Assembly: GCA_914767715.1 (NCBI GenBank)
Contig: OU612066.1
Location: 20,124,283-20,188,282, forward strand
From: Membranipora membranacea
Taxonomy: Eukaryota > Bryozoa > Gymnolaemata > Cheilostomatida > Membraniporidae
Reading direction: 5' to 3'
DNA: 64,000 nucleotides
Shown: positions 47,241 to 58,589 of the stretch, one piece after another
Numbering within the stretch: the first letter of the stretch is position 1
Layout of the letters: every line of letters starts with the position of its first letter
Notes under the pieces: model-generated
Told to the model about the DNA's origin: nothing
Database searches by the model: none
What the model saw: the letters and a program-made list of their open reading frames with translations, nothing else
Program-made: the position numbers and the translations under genes

Positions 47241-49841
47241 AAATAGCAAATTTTTTTAACAAATCTTGAAGGGACCTAAAGCTACTTTCGGTCCAAAAGG
47301 GACGCGTATTGAAGTATATAACCAAATCATTTGATCTTGAGGCCTGTGTTCTAATTCAACTGCCAAGCTTCCCAATTAGGCCTACAAGCACTATACAAAG
47401 ATCAATACCAGTGTAATAATTGAGACTTTATCTGGATCGTTTAAAACAAATATGTTTTAACCTTTTATCAACATTATACGACAGCGTGTCTTAGAAATAT
47501 ATCAGTACAGAGTTTATATATTCTGAATAGCAGTCTCACCTATTAACAAATTTTTGAAAGACTAGACAAGAGGGGTACAATCCAAAGGATTTCTTGGAAC
47601 CTGGAACGGAGAGCCAGCTGTTCATCACTTAGACTATTGCTATGGTTACTACCGTATTACATAATAAGATTGCTACCAAAAATTACACAGGAACCTAAAT
47701 AAGTTGTAATCATCTTGATTTCTAAAATAAAAAAATTCAAAGAGGAAACAACTACAATTTCAAATCAAACTAGATGAATATTTTATTAAATTATGTGTTG
47801 GAACTTTGTGTTATTTCTTTAACTTCTCCGCACAAAACCCGCATATTGGAGGGCGATCATTATCAACCTGTTGCTGAGATGATTTCTAATCCACGAAAAT
47901 ATACTATTTTGAGCAGGCAAGATGATGGTGAAGAGAATCGTCTTATTTATCCCAAAATGCAATTTTTTGATGTTTATAATCTGTCTAGGCGTTTTACCTT
48001 TATAATGTTGTACTGTGTTTTTTAGGCTATTAAATCAGGTAAAAACACTTGGTTACAATACTGTTACAACAGTGTCAATGTATTGGAAAAGACTGCCATG
48101 GTGTTGCTAAGCCATACACCCTAAACTTACCTCAATAATTAGAGTTCAAGTTAGAGCAAATTTTACTTGTCAGTTTTCATCACCTGTACCAAACCCTAAA
48201 CAAAGAGCTGATGTTTTCTCTTACATCGCAATCAGATGTTTAATTACATTTCAGCTCATGACATAAATGTCAAATGCTTGGCAGGCTTACTTGTAGATTT
48301 GTAGATTACAATGTAAAATGCCAAGTAGTGAATTAGTGAAATACTTTATCAGAATCATTTTAACCAGATACCCAGTGACTGCAGGCATAGGCTCCACATG
48401 TTAGTCCTTGAGAGGCAGTCATCACAGTATAGGCATTCGATTCGACTGACGGACAATTTCTTAGTCAAGGGGAATACTGCAAAAAGCAGAAAATCTTTTT
48501 TCCTTGATGGTGCTACAAAATTTTTATGATATCCAATTTTATAATTTACTGGAGCTCATCAACTGTTTTATTTGATACCCCAGGGTATCCAACAGTGGAT
48601 TATAAATAAATCTGTAAATCTGCAAATGTGTAAAGTAGACATTCAACAATATCAGTGCATTAGGTCATGGTAAAGCCTACTCATTTACTGGGCGCAAAGC
48701 GGTTACCATAACGCCTTTCATCGGCCTGAAAGAGCAATCTACTCAAGTTTCGAGTTGAAGATTTCATGTTATATTTGCATTGCGTTATAACCAGGAATAA
48801 CAAACTATCCATATTGCAGAATACTCCAGGGAGTTTGATTGAGTATAGAATATCGGACACTTACTTCGAATCTTAGCCCTAGTAAATATTGTAACCTGGA
48901 AAATTTGATCATATAGACATAAACACAACCACAGTCACAGCCGCAACGGCAAGCGCAGTCACAGCCCTTCGATTTGTAACCTCATGCTGATTCTACAAAC
49001 AAGCAATGCAGCTGTGTTTCAGATTCGCTCCAATCCATGAATGTTTTTGGGAGTTTTTCAACAGAGATGGTAGATTAAAAATCGTTTTATGGAAGAGTTG
49101 AGTTCTATATAGGTCCCTGAGACCTGAACTTAGGTTGTTTCAAATAACTTCGGCCAGCTTCTTGTCTAAGACAAGTCAAGTATCTAAGAAAACTTACTTT
49201 GTGGAGTGAAGTGATAAGCCAGAGACACAAATTTGGTTGTCATGGCACTCCCAGGTAGCATATAGAGATCGGTCTTCTACTCTGATGCTCTTCAATTCAT
49301 ACCTCAAACAAGCACTGCAACTCCAAACATATTTTTATGGATATCAGCTTGACCATATCAGGAGTTGCCTGCTGCTGACAAAAGACAGGCTATGTTCTCA
49401 CTGGTTGAGTTTCCTGTATATTAACTTAGTCCACTGTCGATTTTGTTACTTTACCCTCTGATGCATTTCATAACAACGGATCCTTTATGCTGGTCAAAAT
49501 TAATATTCTGCAGCTTTGGCCTGCGTCTGCACGAGGGAGGAATAGGCCTACTCATAATATCCCTTCCCTATCACACATCCACACAAGTTGAATTTGAGCT
49601 CTTTTCATGATTATGAGCAAAAAATTAGAACCAGAAAATCAAGCTCAGTAAATTTAATATTTTTTTATATTCTCATGATTTCTTAGTAGATGATTGTGTT
49701 TTACCACAAATGAGTTGTGATTACCAATTAAAGCTGATTGCAACATTCTAATATTGTTTTATCTGATGTCTCTGTTGATGAGTGCAGAAAAACCAAAGAT
49801 GACCTTTGTGAAGGTCTTCTGTATTGATAGGATGCAAGTAC
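47241..49841. other. Gap without recognisable gene left of the P element
   Basis: AT-rich sequence outside the duplicated cluster. Short ORFs (47774-48025 + and 49237-49461 +) show no domain, splice support or repeat. The last ~150 bases (49690-49841) belong to a locally repeated sequence whose other copies lie near 57.4 and 59.3 kb. Confidence 0.5.
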
Positions 49842-49849
49842 AGGAAAAC
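49842..49849. repeat. 8-bp target site duplication, left
   Basis: AGGAAAAC immediately outside the left inverted repeat, identical to 55822-55829. Confidence 0.9.
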
Positions 49850-50022
49850 CATAGAGTTATCCCCCTAGAGCTATTACTCACAGACTAATAACATTGCGTT
49901 TCCGGTGGAGGTGTGTGCACAGTGTCGGCCATATTGGATTTGGGGAGCAACACATAAACATTCCATTGTGCTCTATAGTTGTGGTACAAAATTCATGGAT
50001 ATCTCTAGGGTTTTTTCAATAG

Positions 50023-50065
50023 ATGTCAACATCTGATGAACCCAGGCATAGATTGAAGAACCCAG
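50023..50065 (+). other. Candidate 5' coding exon of the P element (uncertain)
   Basis: ATGTCAACATCTGATGAACC starts an open exon ending in a good donor (CCAG|GTAAAG). It joins in frame to 50567-50619 (TGCAG|CTAAGAAC to AAGCAG|GTGAGA), giving MSTSDEPRHRLKNPAKNCKI and 12 more residues. The exit phase does not fit the THAP exon at 51139, so the link to the transposase is unproven. Confidence 0.3.
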
Positions 50066-50400
50066 GTAAAGTACAAAGACCTCTTAGCTGTATTTTATGA
50101 TTTTGAACTCATTTTGAGTAAAATATATGGACATCTCAGTGAAGCATGGTCTTGGGAGGAAAGAGAAGTGTAACTGGAAGACAAGGTATGTCAAGTGCAT
50201 AAATCTTACATATTCTGAGAAGCTGAGTTGTTTCCTATCACATCACATACACTAAAACATTTTCATTCTGCATCTGATTGGACTGGTGATTAGCAATCAT
50301 TATTTGTTTGGATAGCAAGCATGACTTTTTAGTTCTTCAATTTCATTCTTCATTTAATTTTGTTGTTGTCCAGCATTCCTATCCCCCCTGATCCCATCAT

Positions 50401-50470
50401 CTATTTGCCTTTCTATCTTTCTACAGCTAGCCCTGCATAATTGCAGGATTGAATGTAGAAAGACAAATAG
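50401..50470. repeat. Hairpin-forming sequence in the 5' part of the P element
   Basis: CTATTTGCCTTTCTA (50401-50415) pairs with TAGAAAGACAAATAG (50456-50470) with one mismatch. An inner CCTGCATAATTGCAGG forms a second perfect hairpin. It lies upstream of the recognisable transposase exons. Confidence 0.65.
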
Positions 50471-51121
50471 AATGGTAAGATTACATCATTGTCAGCCAGC
50501 TAGCCAAATATATAATATTAATTGGCACAATTGTAATTGTGTGTATTCATTTATTTCTTTCTGCAGCTAAGAACTGTAAGATAGTTTTGGATTACCCACA
50601 TTCACTAAACAACAAGCAGGTGAGATGCCCGGAGGGAGCTTTTGCTGTGCAGTTAACTGCTCTAACTCTTCAAGTAATTCATCTAAAAAATTCCATGGGT
50701 GAGTTATTTTATATTATAATTTACAATGATGTAGCTTGGATCTATAACATCAATAGTTGGTGTAAAATTGAGTTTTGTAGGCACATGGAGGGTTGATTCC
50801 CCTACAGTGGTTTAGTGCCCCTCAAAAAACCACCACCAATCAACAAAAGAAGTTGTGTTTTTTGTTGGTTGCTTCCGGTGGGGGACTGTTTGGTGGTCAC
50901 TCGACCACTGTTGGGGGACCAAACCTTCAATGGTGCCCATGGCTGTTATTTTGTACTCTTTGCATTTGTCAGGGCAGAGCTTTTGAATTCAATACCACCA
51001 AAAATGTTACAATATCGTTCACGCCTATCATTAGACTCACGGATGTATTACCACTAGCGTGTTTGTGTAGTTATTGAATCTTGAAACTTGAATACGTAAT
51101 CAAAAAATAATCATTGTTACA

Positions 51122-54100
51122 ATGCATTGTTATTATAGATTTCCACTGAAAGACCCTGAACTGACCAAAAAATGGGTGGTTGCGACAAAGAGAGAGGGCT
51201 TTAATCCTGGGAAGTCGACAAAGCTGTGCTCCGACCATTTTAAAGACAGTGATTACGCCGGAGTGCCAAAACAGTCATATCTAAAACCTGATGCCATTCC
51301 TTCTGTGTTCACTTTACCAGCACATCTTATGGTATGATGAATATGACATGAAGCACATAGCTTTAGCATTGCCATGCGGCCGATTAAAAAAAAGGGCCGC
51401 AGGGCAAGGCTACATAACTTTGACATTGAAGCCTAAATCTTTCCATCGGAAAAGAATTGTTAACTCTTTTTTTTATATGAGGAGTGTATCAGAACTACTG
51501 GATGGATTATTCAGATGATTGAATTATTCAAATAATCAATTTCAATGATCAGAACCGACACTTTACCTTTGTAGATTACACAAATATTGCACTCATTCAT
51601 GTACATGTAGGCAATTCTCATTCACAGAACATGGTAGTTGTGGCTTAACTTTTTTCCAGTTTTTGCTGCCTGTCTTTGTGTCTGAGTTTTTCTCATCGCT
51701 TACATCCCAGTAGCTGATATTATATCAATCTTGTTGTTTGTAGCCTAAGCAGACCAAAGTCAGAACTGCACGGAAACGCAAATTATCCACAGAAGATTTG
51801 CCGAGCTCAGAGCCAGTTTTAGATGATAGCCCGACTCCAAGCTCCTCTAGTACTCCGCATGATCATAGTTACAGCGAAGATATAGGTACGTATAGAACAG
51901 CAAACAAACATAGCTCATGCTCATAAAAATAATAATGAGTTTATTTGATATCCCGCTCATAGAGATCCCGCTTTATGAACTCCAAGATAGGATAACTTCT
52001 AAGCGGCTGTATTTTTGTGGAATTTATAATTTAATGTGGTGGATGTAGATGTTGTAAATACCATAAATGTGTTTGTCTACATGTACTTTCGCATTTCTAT
52101 TATTTCTATTATAGTGGCAGGTAGTGTTATTCACAAAATGATATGAACAAATATGAACACAAGCAACTTGATTTTATATTTCACAGATGTCGCAGTAAAA
52201 AAGTCTAAGGAGAGAACTAAGTTACTTGAAAGAAAAGCCAAGGCGTTATCAAACAAAGTGCGGAGGCAAACACAGCAAATCAACACCCTCAAATCTCTTT
52301 TGGTTGAGCTAAAAGAAAAACAGCTGCTACAAGCACACCCAGCCGCAATATTAGAACAATGCTTTGACGACAACATAATTGATGTCATCAGGAATGAGTA
52401 CGAGAACAGCTATCGCCATAAAAAGGGTAGGCGTTATTCTGAAGAGACAAAACAGTTTGCTCTAACCTTACACTACTACAGCCCTCAAGCTTATGAGTTC
52501 TGCAGAGAAAAACTTTCCCTACCTCACTCGTCATCCCTCAAGCACTTGCTCAGTAATATAACATGTGAGCCCGGATTTCTATCTAATGTGATTGAGGAAG
52601 CAGCTAAGTCAAACATAAAAGACTTCTCCCTAGTTGTTGATAGTATGTCCCTCATGAAGACCACAACTTACTCGAACAGTCAGTTCTCAGGATACTGCGA
52701 CTATGGCGGTGTTGTCGCAGAAGAAAGCGAACGTCTGGCATCAGAGGCTTTAGTGTTCTTGCTGGTACCTCTGCACTACTCAGTAATGAAATACCCCGTG
52801 GGTTATTTTCTCGTTGACAAGGTAAATGCAGATATTCAAACCAGACTTGTGCAGAATCTTCTCAGCATAACTGCTGAGAAGGGAGTTCTTATACGTAATA
52901 TAACCTCCGATGGCGCCTCCGCCAATATCGCCATGTTCTCAGCTCTTGGTGCTGATCTAGATGTACTCAATCCAAAGCCTTACTTTAATCATCCACAACT
53001 CGGCCACAGGGTCTACACTACGCTCGACATATGTCATATGCTTAAATTAGGCAGAAACACACTCGCTGACTATAAAGAACTGAAAGTTGACGGTAGGACT
53101 GAATCAATATATTGGAATCACATTGTGCAACTATCATCGCTGCAAGATGACATTGGTCTACACCTGGGAAATAAACTATCGTCACAACATGTAGCGTGGC
53201 AGAAACAGAAGATGAAGGTGAAATTGGCAGCTCAGACTTTCAGCCGTTCAGTGTCCGATGCTCTAGAGTTTCTCAAGCAAGCTGAAGTCCCAGAATTCAA
53301 AAAATGCTCTGCCACTATAGAATTCATACGTCAGGTATATTCTCATAACTTAGTGCATTCTTGCTGTATGCTCCTGCTCGCTTTCTTTGAACTGTTAATG
53401 CTTAAAATCTCAAGAAGTGCTGCACAATATCAATGTTTAAACCATTCGATCTCGATTTTTCAAAAAGCGATATCTCGATATAGTTTGTCTCACTGGGATC
53501 TCTTAATTTCAGAAAATTTAGCGCCATTTTCCACAAGTTACTCCAGGGACTACCTTGATTCAAGCCTACTATCTTTTCATAACAATACTAGGTCAATATG
53601 GGTATAGTTGATCTCATATCAATGATTTTATAATTCGTTCCAATACTATAACATTTAATGTTAGTTTTGATATCAAATTATTGATTACATATTTTTGGAT
53701 TAATCTGAAATCTGTGAAGCACTAAGTTAAGTTTATGTTGTTGCTTGACAATTATGTTCTGTACTGTTCTTTCAGAGTTCTGCCATTGTTCCTCTACCTT
53801 TCAATCAGCATGTTACGGTGAGTGCTTGTTGTTAGACTCGACGTTTCCGTATTTTTGTAAAAAAAATTGTTGCTCGTAGTCGAATTGAGTCATAGATAGA
53901 CCATGATAGAATTTTCATCATTCTCTGAAATGGTGCTATAAACATCTGTGAATCCCCACTTATCATTCAACGCACCCCAGCCAATGAATAAATAAGTAAA
54001 TCAGCTATCGTTTCATACCAAATTGAGTTTTTATCTTTGCTTGCAATGAGATCCATAATAGAGAAATTTGGATCGCATTATTGCTTGTTCAAATCTGTGT

Positions 54101-55348
54101 AAGAGTAGTCTTCTCATGCCAACTTTCAATAGATATAAACTGCCACTAGCAGTTTAAGTGCATCTTTATCTCTTCTCCGTATTTACTTGGTGACTATAAC
54201 CTATACAGCAATCTCTACATAATTGACCAATACAATTACGTATTTCTTTTTCACAGATGGACATCGTATTCGACATATTAAACTCTAAGAGTGCATACGG
54301 GAGATTTTCAAAATCTCCATTACGACCTGATAACATGGCAGAGCAGAGAAAGAACTATGATAACTTCAGAAAATACATCCTTTCCATACAAGATTCGAGC
54401 GGCCAACCACTATATAGGGGAAGACGCAAGACATTTATAGTAGGCTTCATAAACACATTCCACGCAGTTCTCATGCTAGCAGAGGAGCTGTTTTCCTCAG
54501 GTTTGAAGTACCTGCCTACGTTCAGGATATCACAAGATTTTATAGAAACACTTTTCAGTAAGATTCGCAGGATGGGTGGTCACAACAGCAACCCTACATG
54601 TGTGCTATTCAAAGCTGCTCTTAAAAAGCTACTGTGTAAGCAGTTCGTACAGGGCTCTAACAGTGCAAATGCTTTAGAAGCCGATTCCAACTCCGGCATT
54701 TTCTCTCTGAAATGGAGCAAGCGATCTGCTCCGGTACCAACTGTTAGTGACATTTCATTGTCAAATGATTTAGTTGAGAAACTTCAACATCTCGAGACAA
54801 GCACAAGTAACATAGTTAGGGATAATATTGTTACATATGTTGCAGGCTATGTTGTTCGATCACTGTTAGGGTCTGTCAAGTGTGAGGCCTGTGCCGAAGC
54901 TTTGGTCGGGAAACGAGGCAACTGTGTATTTGATCATGACTATCAAAGTTACAGTTACAAATCTACACAGTTACTGAATATTAAGGATAGAGGTGGCCTT
55001 GTGGCTGCCTCACAGTCTGTTAATGATATTATAAAGCGGTGTGAGTCCATCATGGAACGATATGTTGATCAAAAATTCCTACTTAAAGATAATCATATAA
55101 ATCTGCTTGTGGCGTTGTTATTCCGCAGTGTAATTGTAGAAAATCCTATTTTATTATTTACTCATAGCTGTGAGCTTGGGGAGGGTAGTTTAGATCACAG
55201 CAAACAGTTGATCAGGGAAATAGCCAGAAAATATTTTGATATTCGTATAAAACACTATGTTAAGCATTACAACAAAACAGTTATTCATGGGAGTAAGGGA
55301 AAGGATCGATCAAAGTTGAGTCGCCTTGTTATATTTAAACATCTGTAG
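51122..55348 (+). CDS. P-type transposase with THAP DNA-binding domain (spliced)
   Basis: Exons by GT-AG reading are 51122-51331 (or from 51139 if spliced upstream), 51744-51885, 52187-53334, 53776-53817 and 54257-55348. Joined from the ATG at 51122 they give 878 codons without a stop, near the ~900 aa of THAP9. Exon 1 carries most of a THAP zinc domain (RFPLKDPELTKKW, KLCSDHF, then DAIPSVF, the AVPT-type motif). Exon 3 starts with a basic coiled coil (KERTKLLERKAKALSNKV). RNase H-like acidic residues are visible at VVDSM (52639-52641), TSDGAS (52909-52911), LDICHMLKLGRN (53026) and QDFIETLF (E at 54545-54547). The catalytic centre therefore appears intact. The first cysteine pair of the THAP domain is incomplete, with only the Cys of MHCYYRFP visible, so a further 5' exon may exist. 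An AATAAA lies at 55481. Confidence 0.88.
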
Positions 55349-55821
55349 TCTTGCATCATTCACTCTGCGATTTAATCTGATATGGTACAATCCAATTTAT
55401 TTTATGTTTATGATCTATTTCATTATTGTCTATGAATTAAAAAAATTATATCCATGTATCAGTCTGTGCTTGATAGGATCAATAAAATACATTGATATGA
55501 GTAGCAACTATTGTATCTTCTTTCTAGCATCACTGGTAGGCCATAGCATGGAAGCTTATATTTCCTTAATCTTTGGGTTAAAACCTCTGCAATGGTGTTT
55601 TGTGGTTCATCATAGCTTAAAATTTACCTGTTGAGAGCTATGGTACTTGCAAATCAATGCTTAATCTTAAAAAGCTAACTCCTCCCCATATAATTATATT
55701 TCTTCAACAGTCCACAGTGATTTGTTCATGTGTTGCTACACAAATCCAATATGGCCGCCGGATACACATGCCTCCACAGGAAGTCAACATTGAGTCATAG
55801 CTCTAGGGGGATAACTCTATG

Positions 55822-55829
55822 AGGAAAAC
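55822..55829. repeat. 8-bp target site duplication, right
   Basis: AGGAAAAC immediately outside the right inverted repeat. Its position is set by the inverted repeat end, not by eye-fitting. Confidence 0.9.
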
Positions 55830-56689
55830 TAACTGAGACTAATTAGTGCAAAATCTGATGGCTCCACCAGATTTTCAAAATATCAGATCAGATCTGCTTT
55901 TAACCACATACGATAATTGCAAAATTCCTTCTACAGCAGTCTGGATAAACAGATAGACAACATATAACAGACAGACAACAACATTATGCACCAACTCACT
56001 TTCATTTAGAGGAATAAGAAGCAGGCTGCACAAGTGTTCGCTTTGCAGCAAATAAAAAAACAACAAGACTTAAATTTGAATCACAAAGCAATGTCTGACA
56101 GAATAAGCTAAATTTTATATTATTTTAAAATTTAATATTCACTTACAATCCACACATTCTGAGAGTCATCAAACTCTGTTTCTATAAGTGGTGGCAGAAT
56201 GTCCCTGCAAATGACAACATTGCATCCTGTTGAGAAGAAACAATATCAGCTCTTCTGGAGTATTCAGCAGTGTGATATTCAACAGGGTCCTCTGATGGCG
56301 TATTCCAACACAACAGTTAGCTTTTGCCAACCTTCCGACTTTCTTTGATGGTCTGGCTATAAAATATGTTGCAGCCTTGGTTTTCCTTCCACTCACACAA
56401 TCATTTACAGCTATCACACAGAAGAACGAAAAACAGTGATATATTTTTAATCACTTACTGTTGCGGAGACATTGATGTCTGAGTGCTACGAGTGAGCATC
56501 TTCCAACAAGATGTGCCTATATAAAAGACAAAACCAGAAATCGATAGCATCATCATCATATATGAAGCGGAGAGAGGTGTCCTCTCTAAGGTACAGGCAC
56601 TGGGACCCATAGTACTCTGCAGTACCCTATACCCATGCCTGCCGGTAATCTTGCTACTCCTCATATCAAAATTGCAGAGGGGGTTCTCA

Positions 56690-56850
56690 CAATATATTTA
56701 GTTTCGTTCCGTAAGGACCTGGCTTGGATGAATGACATGCCAGTACCAAATCAGAAATGACTGCCGGCCCCGGGAATTGAACCTGGACCTCAAAGATCTC
56801 AACCTCAAACACGTCAACATTAGACCACTACTCTGACTCCTGAATCCATA
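56690..56850 (-). mobile_element. tRNA-derived SINE-like copy 3
   Basis: In the minus sense a tRNA-like head contains GTCAGAGTAGTGGTCTAA and a clear B box GGTTCAATTCC (complement 56773-56783). A non-tRNA tail runs toward 56690 (CAGTCATTTCTGATTTGGTA). Confidence 0.5.
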
Positions 56851-57769
56851 GCAACTACTGAAACACTCACAATGATCAGTGAAAAGCAAGTAGCAAGTGT
56901 CACCTGTGCCAAGTTTATAGCTTCGGTATTGTACTTGACCCTCATACATCGGTCTCCAATCACATTGCCTCCATCAAGAAATCGGCCATCAAGGGAATCA
57001 ACAGCCTACCTCGAGAAGAAGCTTTAATCTATTTGAATCAAACCCATTCTGAAAATATTCTACAATCATGCCCAATACAGTGATCGACTTCCGTGGTGTT
57101 AGCTAACTTCTACACCGGTAAGAGGCCCTTGTCATTAACAGCTTTACTTATGCAATCAGCTAAAGAACAGTTCAGTGCAATGCTTTGTCCTCGGCCAACA
57201 CAAAACACATACACTCAGCGATTCGAATCAACTGTAGGTGTATATCTTTTATATTAAAAGCTCCCGCTATTTTAAGCGAGAGCATTTAGTAGAATGCTTT
57301 CATTATTGTTTGTCAATTCCAAGGATTTTTTTTCACTCAAGCAATGGCAAAGAATGTTATCATTTCATCACTCAACTTCCAGTGTCAACAGATTCATATC
57401 TTTTAGCATGACCTCAAATAAGATCGACTGTATCAAGAAGGTGGAACACAAAACAGAGCTTGAATATCTGCATTGATAAAGCTGAATACAACCTGTGCGA
57501 GAAAAAACAATATGAAACTTATTTGCCCAAAATTATACATGTCTACAACAGAGTAAAGGGTAAAAAGTATCTGAGCAAATCTGCTCATTACCACAATTGA
57601 TAATTACTACACAAATTCCCTTCTGTGACATCCTGGTACTAAAAAAGCTGTGTACAGACATAATAAAACACTGTCTGCCAACACTTAACTGAAAGAGCTG
57701 TTGATGCCAGATTATGAAGCAGAAGATGTCTTATTTTTCTTTGCTGCATGCTAGTATACGTTAGCAGCA

Positions 57770-57940
57770 TAAATGCAACTCTCCTTCCAAGAGAGCTATA
57801 CACCTGCGGGTACTGGGTGCTGGAACAATCAACATTGAAGCACCCCCAGTGGGACTTGAACCCACAACTCCTGCACCACCAATCGCCTGGCGGTGAATAG
57901 CACGCTTACCAATTGCGCCATCCCACCATCTGCTGCAGAC
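57770..57940 (-). mobile_element. tRNA-derived SINE-like copy 4
   Basis: In the minus sense the A box TGGCGCAATTGG (complement 57909-57920) and B box GGTTCAAGTCC (complement 57852-57862) lie at tRNA-like spacing with an enlarged variable segment. An unrelated body follows (TGTTCCAGCACCCAGTACCC). Confidence 0.55.
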
Positions 57941-58505
57941 TTTGACATCACAAGAAGGTCGGCACGTTGAGCATGATAGCTGTTTATGGCAAAATTCAAC
58001 TGAGTTTTGAGGTCTCATGACATCTAACTACAAGTATCAAAGCATTCTGATTTGTTTTGTTTTACAAAGACTTTGATCGTCAGTGGTGGTTCATAATGAC
58101 AGAAGACTTTTATTCAGCATAAGATCAGGCATTCAAAAACTGATCATCCTTTAGAATATAACATGCATGGTCTTAAAATTTGAAGTAAATATGGTAGACT
58201 GTGATTATAAGTTGAATCCCTGTACTTGGGTGTAGTGCCATCAGGTTCTGGTAATTGGAGCTGAAGAAAGAACTTTTCAATCAATTATCATAATTCTTCC
58301 CTTAATTAACAAAATTAATTGATTGCATTCTTGCACCGACTGATAAGAATACAACGATAAGGGACACACAGTGCACAAGTGCTCTAATATTTGCGCCATC
58401 AGATCAATAGAAATACTGATCAATAAACAAATTGAGACCAGACCAAAAGGTGCTTTCATGATAATATCATATTATGACCGGCATCGGTTCTTTTTCTATA
58501 CCCGA

Positions 58506-58589
58506 CCAATCAAAACCGGCACATACCCTACCTAACCAATGTATTGGTTCTGATTGGTCCGGGAGGTAGCAGGACAACAATGTGATTGG
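58506..58589. promoter_or_regulatory. Cluster of five CCAAT boxes
   Basis: CCAAT occurs at 58506 and 58536, and ATTGG at 58543, 58553 and 58585. AACCAATGTATTGGTT (58534-58549) is a near-perfect inverted repeat. The arrangement resembles an NF-Y-bound, possibly bidirectional promoter, but I see no gene start next to it. Confidence 0.35.

Larger units (their letters stand above)
49850..55821 (+). mobile_element. Complete P-element/THAP9-type DNA transposon
   Basis: The ends form terminal inverted repeats of about 100 bases (49850-49960 and 55723-55821). The outer 25 bases are identical, starting CATAGAGTTATCCCCC, and a second identical block is GGCCATATTGGATTTG. The element is flanked by a perfect 8-bp direct duplication AGGAAAAC (49842-49849 and 55822-55829); 8-bp duplications are the hallmark of the P superfamily. 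Inside is a multi-exon transposase gene on the plus strand. With intact ends, target duplication and coding exons, the insertion looks evolutionarily young. Confidence 0.92.

Noticed and set aside
47774-48025. 83-codon plus-strand ORF (MNILLNYVLELCVISLT...)
   Set aside because: No domain, repeat, promoter or splice context; the length is unremarkable for AT-rich sequence.
52131-52388. 85-codon minus-strand ORF
   Set aside because: Antisense shadow of the coiled-coil exon of the transposase.
55326-55634. 102-codon ORF overlapping the end of the transposase
   Set aside because: Out of frame with the transposase, runs through its 3'UTR and polyadenylation signal, and is hydrophobic only because it is AT-rich.
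56169-56417. 82-codon minus ORF with basic composition
   Set aside because: Briefly considered as an exon of a host gene, but there are no clear acceptor and donor pairs with matching phases and no recognisable domain.
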